DNA from: UBA2040 sp041674745
Lineage (GTDB): Bacteria > Bacteroidota > Bacteroidia > Flavobacteriales_D > Crocinitomicaceae
Length of the DNA: 64,000 bases
NCBI GenBank assembly: GCA_041674745.1
Contig: JBAYVD010000003.1
Coordinates: 124,001 to 188,000 of the forward strand
Direction: 5' to 3'
Shown here: piece by piece, positions 33,433 through 42,011 of the stretch
How positions within the stretch are numbered: position 1 is the stretch's first letter
How the letters are laid out: every line of letters starts with the position of its first letter
Made by a program: the position numbers and the translations under genes
The notes under the pieces: model-generated
Databases searched by the model: none
Seen by the model: only the letters and a program-made list of their open reading frames with translations
What the model was told of the DNA's origin: nothing

Positions 33433-34515
33433 ATGAAAAGTATGTTTATGAGAAAATTGTTCAAGTTGATCCTCGCCTTCTTTTTTGGCGGACAAGCTTT
33501 GGCACAAAAGACGAATACTGAAGATTTAAGCATATTGTTTGTCGGCAATAGCTTTACACACATGAATGAAATGCCATTTATTTTTGATCGAATGGCGAAA
33601 TCGAAAGGAAAATCAATTCATGTTGAAATGAATACACGCAGTGGAGCCACTTTTCATGTACACACGACACGACCAGATTTATTCGAAGCGATCAATAGTC
33701 GTCAATGGGACTTTGTGGTGCTGCAAGGAATGAGCCGAGAATTGACGCATGACCCTGAAATTCTGGATACAGCAACCATGCCGTACATTCGTCAAATTTT
33801 GGATAGTGTTTATGCCAACGATTCGTGCACCAACGTTTTGTTGTACATGACTTGGGGCTACAAAGAAGGTTATCCTGAAAGAGAAGACATTGCAACCTAT
33901 GAATTGATGGCTGATAAAATTGCCCTTGGTTACCAATATTTGAGTGATACGTTGAAGTTACCGATTGTTCCGGTCGGGATGGTTTGGAAGGAGGTCTGTA
34001 AAAAATACCCTGAAATGGAATTATACGATGCAGATAAAATGCATCCCGGTAAGAATGGCTCGTATATCGCCGCGTCGACGTTTTACACGGCCCTATTCAA
34101 CGAAAGTCCTGAGGGGGCTATAACTTCTACCATCAGCAATGAAAATGCGCCTAAAATTCAAAAAATAGCATCTGATTACGTTTTGAATAATTACACGAAG
34201 TATGGTTTGGACGTCAATCGATATGATATCAAAACAATTCGAGCGGTTGACGGTAAATTTATGCTCCATGGAAAGACAAATTTTCCAGAAGCAACATCCG
34301 TTAATTGGGATTTTGGGGATGGAACGAATTCTACGAATTTGAATCCGACTCATCGGTATCAAAAACCTGGAATTTACAAGATTACTTTGACGATTGAAGA
34401 TACTTGTGGAACTCGATTGATCGAACGAACAGCCATCTTTAAAGAGCCAAAGAAACCGGTTGCTAAACCAAAGGCGAAACCTAAAAAAGGAAATACACCA
34501 AAAAAGAAAATCTAA
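33433..34515 (+). CDS. Secreted SGNH-like (DUF4886-type) protein with PKD domain
   Basis: A 360-residue protein (from ATG 33433; ATG 33448 also plausible) with a signal peptide ending near GQALAQ. The first 220 residues resemble SGNH/GDSL hydrolases of the DUF4886 type: ILFVGNSFTHMNEMP carries a GNS block I nucleophile candidate, DFVVLQGMSRE is block III-like, and DKMHPGKNGSYIAAST is the block V Asp-x-x-His dyad. Residues about 270-335 form a PKD domain (NWDFGDGTNSTN). The tail is Lys/Pro-rich. It is probably an esterase acting on surface carbohydrate or lipid; the substrate is unknown. A paralogue without visible PKD begins at 63523. Confidence 0.82.
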   Translation: MKSMFMRKLFKLILAFFFGGQALAQKTNTEDLSILFVGNSFTHMNEMPFIFDRMAKSKGKSIHVEMNTRSGATFHVHTTRPDLFEAINSRQWDFVVLQGMSRELTHDPEILDTATMPYIRQILDSVYANDSCTNVLLYMTWGYKEGYPEREDIATYELMADKIALGYQYLSDTLKLPIVPVGMVWKEVCKKYPEMELYDADKMHPGKNGSYIAASTFYTALFNESPEGAITSTISNENAPKIQKIASDYVLNNYTKYGLDVNRYDIKTIRAVDGKFMLHGKTNFPEATSVNWDFGDGTNSTNLNPTHRYQKPGIYKITLTIEDTCGTRLIERTAIFKEPKKPVAKPKAKPKKGNTPKKKI

Positions 34516-34518
34516 ATC

Positions 34519-35706
34519 TTACTTTTTGGCAATGACTCCCCAAACTTTGCGGAAAGGCCAAAAGAGGATGGATTTGAATTTATCATAAGCTGCTGTAAGC
34601 GGCTCCAAGTATTTCGTGAAAATTACAAAAATGGTAATGAACCCAGCGGCAGAAAGAATCGCTTGCCAAGGATTTAATGCATCTTCAATGTAGTGATTCA
34701 AACCCAAACCAAAGATTCCACTGTAAAGTACTATGACGTGTACAATGTAGATTTGCAAGGTGTTTTGACCAATTTTAATGAACAACGAGTCTTTCACATG
34801 AAAATATTTTTCAATAAACATTAAAATACCCAATACAATTAAAACCTGCCCTAATCGACCATAAAGCCAAGCATTAAAGGACATATCAACGGGGCTGTCT
34901 TTGTGAATTTGTTTAAAGATCACATCTACAGTTTCAAAAATGGCGTACCCGAATAAGTTCAAAGCAAGACCAAGTCCAATGAACGCAAGTGGAAACCAAG
35001 TTTTTCGCACGTGCTCATGAAAGCGATTTAATAAATCGCCCACCATACCGCCATACAGCGTAAATGCCACCCATGGAACAATTGGAAACACAGAATCTGG
35101 TCCCTTGATCATATTTTGCAAAATCAACGGCCATCCATTTAAAACATATTGGCCTTCTGGCAAACCTTTCAAGTAGGGATAAAATGAAAACAAAGCAGTA
35201 GCAGCGATGAAATAATACAACCACAAACCTCCTTTACCGATTAATTTAAAAATACCGAAAATCAAAAGCAAGCATGAAATTCCGATTCCAATACTTTGCA
35301 ATACGTGAAACGCATACACCCAATTACTGATATTTCCTTCAAAATATTGAATTATGTTTTGCAAATTAACTTGCAAAGCATATCCCCAAAACAACAATTC
35401 TAATGAACGTTGAAATCCTTTTTTTACTCGTTTGTTTTTGAAATACCCCGCTTGTACGTTGTTGGTCAATAAATAAACGAAAACTACCCCAGTGACAGTG
35501 AAGAACATGGGCGCCGTAAAGCCACGCACAAAATTCCAGGACGCATAGATTGGATTGCTTTCAGAACGATACGCTTGGTTCAAGGAAAGTCCAATAAAGT
35601 GTCCTTCCAACATCAACAAAATGGCTATAGATCGAGCCATGTCGATAAACTTCAATCGTTCTCTTGGTGCTTTCACTATTTCCGTAACTGCCTCGCTCAT
35701 TTTCAT
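34519..35706 (-). CDS. DUF1624 / heparan-glucosaminide acetyltransferase-like membrane protein
   Basis: A 395-residue polytopic membrane protein with about ten hydrophobic segments. The N-terminal RLKFIDMARSIAILLMLEGHF is the signature of the DUF1624/YeiB-like acyltransferase group, which includes the eukaryotic lysosomal heparan-alpha-glucosaminide N-acetyltransferase. Its likely role is transfer of acyl groups across the membrane to an envelope glycan. It is convergent with the SGNH gene, 3 bp apart. A -7 box, TAATTTTG, lies 8 nt upstream on the minus strand (35722-35715). Confidence 0.85.
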   Translation of the reverse strand: MKMSEAVTEIVKAPRERLKFIDMARSIAILLMLEGHFIGLSLNQAYRSESNPIYASWNFVRGFTAPMFFTVTGVVFVYLLTNNVQAGYFKNKRVKKGFQRSLELLFWGYALQVNLQNIIQYFEGNISNWVYAFHVLQSIGIGISCLLLIFGIFKLIGKGGLWLYYFIAATALFSFYPYLKGLPEGQYVLNGWPLILQNMIKGPDSVFPIVPWVAFTLYGGMVGDLLNRFHEHVRKTWFPLAFIGLGLALNLFGYAIFETVDVIFKQIHKDSPVDMSFNAWLYGRLGQVLIVLGILMFIEKYFHVKDSLFIKIGQNTLQIYIVHVIVLYSGIFGLGLNHYIEDALNPWQAILSAAGFITIFVIFTKYLEPLTAAYDKFKSILFWPFRKVWGVIAKK

Positions 35707-35743
35707 GTTTTAAGCAAAATTAAAATAATCTTCAAAGGTGACA

Positions 35744-37990
35744 TCATTTTTCCACCTCTGCGCTCAGAATAAGGCGAATTTCTTCTTCGGAGTGGGCAGT
35801 TTTTAGGTAGATGGATTTAACGACATTTCCTGCATACCCATTTGGATCGAAAGTGAAATGTACTTGGGTACTTTCTCCGGGTTTCAAGGTTTTGTTGTCA
35901 ATGGATACTTCACTGCATTCACAAGGGATGCGAGGAGGTAAAAAAGTAACAGTGTGGTCGTTGGAATTGGTTAATGTATACGATACAGACACTTTTTTAG
36001 AGGGACTTATTATCCCTACATTTTCAATGTTGGTTTTTACCTCCAAAGGCAAATCAACAATGCTATCTTCAATGAAATTGACAAGTTGAATTTCTATTTT
36101 TCGCTCCAAACCAGCCGCACGAGAATAGACCGAATTTTTTTGATCATTCAAATTGTCACTGACCAATTTGTTGGAGGTATATTCTCCAAATGGCACTTCG
36201 GTAAATGTCAATTTACCACCATCGGGTGAGTTGTCTTGTAGGTAAGGAACAAATACTCCTTCGTTGAATGCTGATAAGTAATTGACCAAGGAGGAAATTC
36301 TGCGTTTCGTCAGGTTGACGTTATAATCTGATTTGGCCAATGGACTAGCGAAACCTTTGATGGTTAAATTGATTTTACGCCCTTTTTGCAGTTCTTCTAA
36401 TAGTAAATCTCGAAATAGGTTCAAATCCTTTACGCCTTGGTCCACATACTCGATAAAAAAACTTTCAATATCTTCTTTGGCTTCATCTGCTTTTTCACCC
36501 GTTAAACCGCTGGAATATTCCTTTTGGTATTTTTCCAACATCTCTTTGTATTCTTGGTAACTGTCGATATAATTTACATTCGTCGCAATTTCTGTACTTT
36601 TTGGATTGGGAACGTCATTGTGAAAATACAGCGTGACAGGAAGTCTTTTGTTCAATTCTTCCAAGGTTTCTTTTTGAGTTGGAGGAGGAACAATGAGTGG
36701 TTTGTCCAGAACAAAAATATCACTGCAGCACGTTGGGTTTTTGCTGAATTGAACGCCTAAACGATTGCTCGTCACGTATTCTTTTTCATCGTACTTGAAA
36801 AAGTACAAATCATTGGCGGGACTGTTGATTGGCAGACCTGCATTTTCAGGATTTTGCAAACTGCCCAGGAATTGTGAGGAAAATACATCCAAACCACCCA
36901 ATCCATCCCACCAGGAACTTGAAAAATAAAGTGTTTTTTGCGATTCATCCCAGAACGGGGAAGTTTCATTGTCGGGTGAATTCAAATTTTTAATGTTGCG
37001 TGCTTTACTATATTGATTGCCATTTTTAATTTGGCTGTACCACAGGTCTAATCCACCTTCACCGCCATTGCGGTCGGATGAAAAAATCAAATATTCGTTA
37101 TTCTCCCAGTTGGCAATACAGGGCATAGTCGTATTTGCGCCAGAAACATTAATGATTTCTCCCAAAGAATCCGGCTTAGACCATTTCCCATTTTTGTAAT
37201 TTGCCACCATTATTTTACAGGAATAATTGTGATCATTTTCTTTGCACAAACTATAGTAGAATCGGTTCCCATCCAGTGAAAAGATTCCATTTCCGCTGCT
37301 CATGGATTTTTCAAACAATTGATCAATAGCCTCCACTTTTGGATTTTCAGCATGGACCTTGAGATTTTTCTGGTACAAATGAGTTCTGTAACTTTTGTCG
37401 AAGACTTCTTCGTTCGTCGATATGGAATCTGCTTTCAATGAAGAAAATATCAGGATGGAGTCGATGATAACATGGCCAAATTCGGCATTCGGGGTATTAA
37501 CATTTCCAGCAATGGGTTCAATTGTCAAATCCTTGTTTTCGATGGCTGTTTTTGCCCAAAGGCAACTTTCCAATTCTCTTCTTGATTTCAAGTACAAATA
37601 ATCTTTTTTCTGCCGAGCGTATTTTTTCTTGGCCAATTTGAAGGTTTCAATTGCTTCATCGTATTTGCCGTTTTGTTTTTGCATCAAGCCCAATTGCAAC
37701 AAACTCGACGGATAAATCAACGCTTCTTCCTTCTCGTAAACGATTTGATAGTATTTTTCCGCGTTGCGGTAATCTTTGTACGCCCGCAACGTTTCTGCAT
37801 AAGCCCAATTCACGGCTACCGAATTGGAATCAATCGCCAAGGCTTTTTTGTACAAATCCAGCGCCGAATAATAATCTCCTTTTTGAAATTGTTCCTCGGC
37901 GTATTTTAAGTATTTGCCAATCTCAGTCTGTGCATTCGTGAAAAAGGCATTACCGAGAAAAACCAACAGTATTAAATATAATCTGGGCAT
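35744..37990 (-). CDS. OmpA-like protein with TPR, PD40 and DUF1573 domains
   Basis: A 748-residue exported protein. The signal peptide ends near FFTNAQ. Residues about 25-150 are TPR-like (LKYAEEQFQKGDYYSALDLY). About 190-420 hold WD40-like PD40 propeller repeats (YLIFSSDRNGGEGGLDLWYS, LYFSSSWWDGLGGLDVF). About 530-620 is an OmpA-C-like domain (TIKGFASPLAKSDYNVNLTK then RRISSLVNYL) in which the usual GHTD is degenerate. The last 95 residues resemble DUF1573 (VSYTLTNSND, then PCECSEVSI). This layout resembles PorE-type T9SS periplasmic proteins and gliding-associated proteins. It overlaps the PorP/SprF gene by 19 bp. Confidence 0.88.
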   Translation of the reverse strand: MPRLYLILLVFLGNAFFTNAQTEIGKYLKYAEEQFQKGDYYSALDLYKKALAIDSNSVAVNWAYAETLRAYKDYRNAEKYYQIVYEKEEALIYPSSLLQLGLMQKQNGKYDEAIETFKLAKKKYARQKKDYLYLKSRRELESCLWAKTAIENKDLTIEPIAGNVNTPNAEFGHVIIDSILIFSSLKADSISTNEEVFDKSYRTHLYQKNLKVHAENPKVEAIDQLFEKSMSSGNGIFSLDGNRFYYSLCKENDHNYSCKIMVANYKNGKWSKPDSLGEIINVSGANTTMPCIANWENNEYLIFSSDRNGGEGGLDLWYSQIKNGNQYSKARNIKNLNSPDNETSPFWDESQKTLYFSSSWWDGLGGLDVFSSQFLGSLQNPENAGLPINSPANDLYFFKYDEKEYVTSNRLGVQFSKNPTCCSDIFVLDKPLIVPPPTQKETLEELNKRLPVTLYFHNDVPNPKSTEIATNVNYIDSYQEYKEMLEKYQKEYSSGLTGEKADEAKEDIESFFIEYVDQGVKDLNLFRDLLLEELQKGRKINLTIKGFASPLAKSDYNVNLTKRRISSLVNYLSAFNEGVFVPYLQDNSPDGGKLTFTEVPFGEYTSNKLVSDNLNDQKNSVYSRAAGLERKIEIQLVNFIEDSIVDLPLEVKTNIENVGIISPSKKVSVSYTLTNSNDHTVTFLPPRIPCECSEVSIDNKTLKPGESTQVHFTFDPNGYAGNVVKSIYLKTAHSEEEIRLILSAEVEK

Positions 37991-38982
37991 ACTCGATGAA
38001 TGATTTTTTTTGGTTTCAAGGATTGATAAATGTAGCGTACGGCAATTTCAAGTCCACCACGGGCATTGCTGGCTTGAGTGAGTTTGGAGAAATTCATATC
38101 GTAACTCACCCCGACGAACCAGTTTTGGTAATCCATCCCAACAGTAACGAATCCCGCATCTTTTGTCCGGTACCAAATTCCCGCATATACGGCTCGGTAT
38201 TGTCCCAAGTGATTTAGTAAGACATATTTGATGGAAGAGCCAAGCACAAATTCTTTGTATTTCCCTTGTAATGAAAGATTGAAAGAAGGGAGTAGAAATA
38301 GGTCGGTTTTTAATTTTCGCGTGTAGCGTGCATGGATATTGGTTCGGATGTCTCGTTGTATTTTCGTTCCAAAAAAACTTTGGTCGGGCCGATTGAGATT
38401 AAAAAAGCCAATGCCAGCATCTACAACACTTTTTTTAGAAACTCGGTAATCGATCACCGCTCCTAATCCCGTTGAAAAATTGGTTCGACGGGTGGTTGTA
38501 AAGATTTCATTCGTTGGCAAAGTAGGGTCGTATTGAATCCCGTTAAATTGGTTGTCAAAATTAAAGTTTTGAGGATTCAATTGCCGTTGATTTACACCAA
38601 CATTAATTCCTGGTCGAATCACGAAGGATGAATCTTTCTTAAGATAAATGGGAAGATTGGCATTCAATTGAAGTTCTGCCGTGCGCAATTGACCATCCCC
38701 AACAACATCGTGAAAAAACAATCCTCCAACGCCTAAGTTTTTTAATTTTTTGATACGACCATCCATCGAAAAAGAAGTGGTTTGAAAAGGAACAGTAACG
38801 CTTCTCCACTGGTCGCGATGATTGCCAACAAAACGAAGATCGCCTTTGAAATTTCCAGCTTGCCCAGGATTTTGAAAAATAGGGTTGTCATTGAATTGCG
38901 ACCAATGAATATCTTGCGCAACTGCAAAGAGCGGAGCAAAGTACAAAGCAAGAAAAAGAATTTGCATTTTCATTCGTCTCAT
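37972..38982 (-). CDS. PorP/SprF family type IX secretion membrane protein
   Basis: About 336 residues from the ATG at 38982 (MRRMKMQILFLALYFAP; 38973 and 39006 are alternatives), with signal peptide to VAQ. The mature start DIHWSQFNDNPIFQNPGQAG is the hallmark of the PorP/SprF family, followed by an outer-membrane beta-barrel (VGGLFFHDVVGDGQLRT). SprF is needed for surface attachment of SprB in Flavobacterium; paralogues pair with specific cargo. Here the partner is the overlapping OmpA/DUF1573 gene. An adhesin-sized cargo is not adjacent. Confidence 0.92.
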   Translation of the reverse strand: MRRMKMQILFLALYFAPLFAVAQDIHWSQFNDNPIFQNPGQAGNFKGDLRFVGNHRDQWRSVTVPFQTTSFSMDGRIKKLKNLGVGGLFFHDVVGDGQLRTAELQLNANLPIYLKKDSSFVIRPGINVGVNQRQLNPQNFNFDNQFNGIQYDPTLPTNEIFTTTRRTNFSTGLGAVIDYRVSKKSVVDAGIGFFNLNRPDQSFFGTKIQRDIRTNIHARYTRKLKTDLFLLPSFNLSLQGKYKEFVLGSSIKYVLLNHLGQYRAVYAGIWYRTKDAGFVTVGMDYQNWFVGVSYDMNFSKLTQASNARGGLEIAVRYIYQSLKPKKIIHRVCPDYI

Positions 38983-39045
38983 GAAATTAAGCAAAATCGT
39001 TCTCATCGCAAAAGAAAAACGAATTCGATGGGAAATAGTTGCACC

Positions 39046-39726
39046 TTAAGGTGTGCTAATCGAAACAGGTAAGATTTTTCCTCGGTAAAAACGGTGTCCA
39101 TTCAGAAGAAAATCAATGATATAGGCGGCCATTTCATGCGGTTGATGGGGTGCCTCGTAACCAGGGAAAGCTTCTGCCAGCATTTCCGTTTGCACAGCAC
39201 CCAAACACAAGCAATTCATCGCGATTTTTGAATCTTTGTATTCTTCAGAAAACAACTCGGTAAAACTGCAGATGGCTGCTTTTGAAGTGGAATAGGCGCT
39301 TAAACCAGCAAACTTCACACTACCTTGAAATCCGCCCATGGAACTGATGTTGACAACATGAGCACCTCCTTTTGCCAGAAAGGGAACGGCGGCTTGCACA
39401 GTTTGCATAACACCGATTACATTGGTTTGATAACAGGATTGAATGTCCTCAGCTGTCAATTCCAAAAAAGGTTTAGAGATCAATTTACCAGCATTGTTCA
39501 CCATGTAATCGATGGTTCCAATCTCAGCAAAAATTGCCGTAGCATTTTCACGTACAGTAGTTGAATTCAAATCAAAAGCGTGAAAATGAACGTTGCTTAG
39601 TTGGTCAAATTCGGTACAATTATTTCTAGAAAGTGCATGAATTGTGTTTTCCGAATTCCTCGCCAGTTGATGGACGATTTCTTTCCCTATACCGCGGCTC
39701 GTGCCAAGGACTACAAAATTAGACAT
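39046..39726 (-). CDS. Short-chain dehydrogenase/reductase
   Basis: A 226-residue Rossmann-fold oxidoreductase. The cofactor motif is LGTSRGIGKEI near the N-terminus, followed by NNAGK, the catalytic Ser in HVVNISSMGG and the YSTSK Tyr-Lys pair. The substrate is unknown. Its start overlaps the end of the ferredoxin-reductase gene by 8 bp, so it is co-transcribed with the two paaE-like genes and may act in the same catabolic context. Confidence 0.93.
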   Translation of the reverse strand: MSNFVVLGTSRGIGKEIVHQLARNSENTIHALSRNNCTEFDQLSNVHFHAFDLNSTTVRENATAIFAEIGTIDYMVNNAGKLISKPFLELTAEDIQSCYQTNVIGVMQTVQAAVPFLAKGGAHVVNISSMGGFQGSVKFAGLSAYSTSKAAICSFTELFSEEYKDSKIAMNCLCLGAVQTEMLAEAFPGYEAPHQPHEMAAYIIDFLLNGHRFYRGKILPVSISTP

Positions 39727-40789
39727 CGAATGTGATTGTCAATTTTTCAGATGTTGGAACAGCTTGACAACTCAAAACATATCCTTCAGCAATTTCTTCG
39801 TCTGTTAAGGAATAATTGATTTTCATGGTTGCGGAACCTTCTAAGATTTTTGATTTGCATGTACTGCAAACGCCACCTCGACAAGAATATGGAGGATCAT
39901 AGCCTTTTTGATTCAAGGAGTCAATGATGCTTTTTCCTTTGGGTTTGTAATCCAAATGAATGGTTTCACCTTCTAAAATTACGGTCACTTGGCTAGACAT
40001 TTCTTTTGAGTCGCCGGTCGTCACAGCATCTTTCCCTGTGTCAGGCGCTGAGAAAAGTTCCTTTTTAATTTTTGATTTTGGAACACCAAACAATTCCAGT
40101 TGCGCTTCGGCCGCTTTGATCATTCCTATTGGTCCACACAAGAAAAAGGCATCAGCATGTAGAATATCAATATTCTCTTTGATCAATGCCGCAACCATTT
40201 CTGCGTCCATCAATCCTTTTTTGTAGTCTCCTGTGCTTTCGTCAGAGAATATATAATGTGGTTTCACTTGAGACAAAGCATCAATCTCATCGCGGAATAT
40301 CATGGCTTTCAAATCATAATTACCATAGAAAAGTTCCATTTCACGTCCGGTTTCTTGTATTTTCTTCGCGATGGAAAGAATCGGTGTAATTCCACTTCCG
40401 CCAGAAAAACCAATCACTTTTTTGTGTTCGTCTTTTAAAATGAATTGACCTTCCGGTGCACTACACAAAATAACTTTCCCAGCTTGCGCTTCGCGATTGA
40501 ACCAAGTGGAAACTTTTCCTTTGTCCATTTCTTTTACCGCAATCGACAAATCTTCATTCGATCCGCTACAAATAGAGTAGGAACGACGATGGTCTTCTCC
40601 TTGCGTATTGACAATGAAGTTGATGTATTGCCCAGGAACGAAATGAAAGGTTTGTTTCAAATCTTCAGGAATATCCAAAACAATTTGCACGCTCAATTCC
40701 GTTAAACGAATCACTTGCTTAATGGTGATTTCGTGAAACCCTCTAGGAATTTTAGTGTCTTTTTTCTTTAAAAATTTAAATAATGCCAT
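39719..40789 (-). CDS. Second PaaE-like ferredoxin reductase (FAD, NAD, 2Fe-2S)
   Basis: A 356-residue three-domain reductase: an FAD-binding barrel (RRSYSICSG), an NAD(P)-binding domain (VIGFSGGSGITPILSIAKKI) and a C-terminal plant-type 2Fe-2S domain with CRGGVCSTC and a fourth Cys in VLSCQAVP. It parallels the neighbouring PaaE throughout, with the same domain order and length, but begins with an extra basic stretch (LKKKDTKIPRGFHE). It lies 6 bp after the first paaE. It may feed electrons to PaaABC, to another oxygenase, or to a desaturase; the sequence does not decide. Confidence 0.88.
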   Translation of the reverse strand: MALFKFLKKKDTKIPRGFHEITIKQVIRLTELSVQIVLDIPEDLKQTFHFVPGQYINFIVNTQGEDHRRSYSICSGSNEDLSIAVKEMDKGKVSTWFNREAQAGKVILCSAPEGQFILKDEHKKVIGFSGGSGITPILSIAKKIQETGREMELFYGNYDLKAMIFRDEIDALSQVKPHYIFSDESTGDYKKGLMDAEMVAALIKENIDILHADAFFLCGPIGMIKAAEAQLELFGVPKSKIKKELFSAPDTGKDAVTTGDSKEMSSQVTVILEGETIHLDYKPKGKSIIDSLNQKGYDPPYSCRGGVCSTCKSKILEGSATMKINYSLTDEEIAEGYVLSCQAVPTSEKLTITFDV

Positions 40790-40795
40790 AATTTC

Positions 40796-41863
40796 TTACT
40801 CATCAAATGATACTATAATTTTTTCACTGGTAGGATGCGCTTGACAAGTCAAGGTATATCCAGCTTCAATTTCGTCAGGCTCTAAACCATAATTTACGGT
40901 CATTCGGGCCGTTCCTTCCATAATTTTTGCTTTGCAAGTACAACAAACACCGCCTTTGCAAGCAAATGGTAAATCAGCACCGTTTTCCAAAGCTGCGTCC
41001 AAAATACTTTGGCCCGGTTGCAAAACAATGTCTAATTCATCTCCATCCAAAATGATTTTCATATTGGATTCCACATCGTTTTTCGTCACTTCAGGTTTTT
41101 CTTGAACCGCTGCTTCCGTTGGTGTGGTGAACAATTCAAAGTGAATGTGACTTGCATCAATACCGTTGTTTTCCAACGCCGCTTTTACAGCAAAAATCAT
41201 ATCTTCCGGGCCACAAATGTAAGCTTCGTCTATGGCTTCATGTTGCAAAAATGCCTTGAATAGGTCATTCGTTTTTTGCTCGTCAATTCTTCCTTTCTGC
41301 AGTTTGTTACCCAAAGATTCTCGTGAAAGAATGTGCGTAATACGCAAACGATCCAAGTTTAAATTCTTCAAGGCTTCAATTTCTTCTTTGAAAACAATAC
41401 TCGAGGAGTTTTTGTTCCCGTAAAACAAGGAAATGGTGCTGTCCAATTCTTGATCCAAAATGGTTTTCATGATGGAGAGTATCGGCGTGATACCGGAACC
41501 TGCCGCAAACAGGGCGTACGATTTTTCGTTTTTCGCGTCAATGTGCGGAACAAAAGTACCAGTTGGTGTCATGACTTCCAATTCATCACCTGCTTTCAAA
41601 CCGTCATTGGCAAAAGTTGAAAATCTTCCGTTTTCCACTTTTTTGATCGCCACGCGCCATTCGTTTTGATAGGGTGCTGAGCACAACGAATAGGAACGGC
41701 GAATTTCTTCACCGTTAAGTGTGTGCTTGAAAGTTAAATATTGACCAGAAGAATACTGATAGTCTTCTTTTAATGCATCAGGAACAGAAAAAGCCACGGA
41801 AACACAATCTTCCGTTTCTTTAATTATTTCTGCAATTTTAAGTGTATGAAATTTTGGTGTCAT
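40796..41863 (-). CDS. paaE: Phenylacetyl-CoA epoxidase reductase subunit
   Basis: A 355-residue reductase that passes electrons from NAD(P)H via FAD and a 2Fe-2S centre to the PaaAC di-iron oxygenase. FAD site RRSYSLCSAP, nucleotide site YALFAAGSGITPILSIM, and cluster motif CKGGVCCTC with the distal Cys in TLTCQAHP are all intact. The gene is divergent from paaABCD, sharing a 136-bp promoter region with matching -7 boxes on both strands, so joint regulation is likely. I assign PaaE to this copy because it is next to paaA; the second copy is a close paralogue. Confidence 0.9.
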   Translation of the reverse strand: MTPKFHTLKIAEIIKETEDCVSVAFSVPDALKEDYQYSSGQYLTFKHTLNGEEIRRSYSLCSAPYQNEWRVAIKKVENGRFSTFANDGLKAGDELEVMTPTGTFVPHIDAKNEKSYALFAAGSGITPILSIMKTILDQELDSTISLFYGNKNSSSIVFKEEIEALKNLNLDRLRITHILSRESLGNKLQKGRIDEQKTNDLFKAFLQHEAIDEAYICGPEDMIFAVKAALENNGIDASHIHFELFTTPTEAAVQEKPEVTKNDVESNMKIILDGDELDIVLQPGQSILDAALENGADLPFACKGGVCCTCKAKIMEGTARMTVNYGLEPDEIEAGYTLTCQAHPTSEKIIVSFDE

Positions 41864-41885
41864 GCGCCTCTTTGAATTCAGGGCA

Positions 41886-41915
41886 CAAAGTTAAGAATTT
41901 AATGCTTTTATCAAT
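41886..41915 (-). promoter_or_regulatory. Promoter for the paaE-paaE-SDR operon
   Basis: On the minus strand, ATTG (41915-41912) and TAACTTTG (41893-41886) are about 18-20 bp apart. The -7 box is identical to the one serving paaA on the other strand. It would give a leader of about 17 nt before the ATG at 41863. Confidence 0.6.
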
Positions 41916-41971
41916 TACGGTGATGTTCTTTAAATTCATTCTAAACTTTCCTATCCAATTTTTTGTTTAAA

Positions 41972-42002
41972 TTGGAGCTACGCAAGATTTAAATTAACTT
42001 TG
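41972..42002 (+). promoter_or_regulatory. Promoter for paaABCD
   Basis: TTG (41972-41974) and TAACTTTG (41995-42002) are separated by 20 bp. Transcription would start near 42007, which favours the ATG at 42024 over 42012 as the paaA start because the latter would leave about 4 nt of leader. The region between this and the divergent promoter (41916-41971) shows no obvious operator palindrome. Confidence 0.6.
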
Positions 42003-42011
42003 TACAAACGA

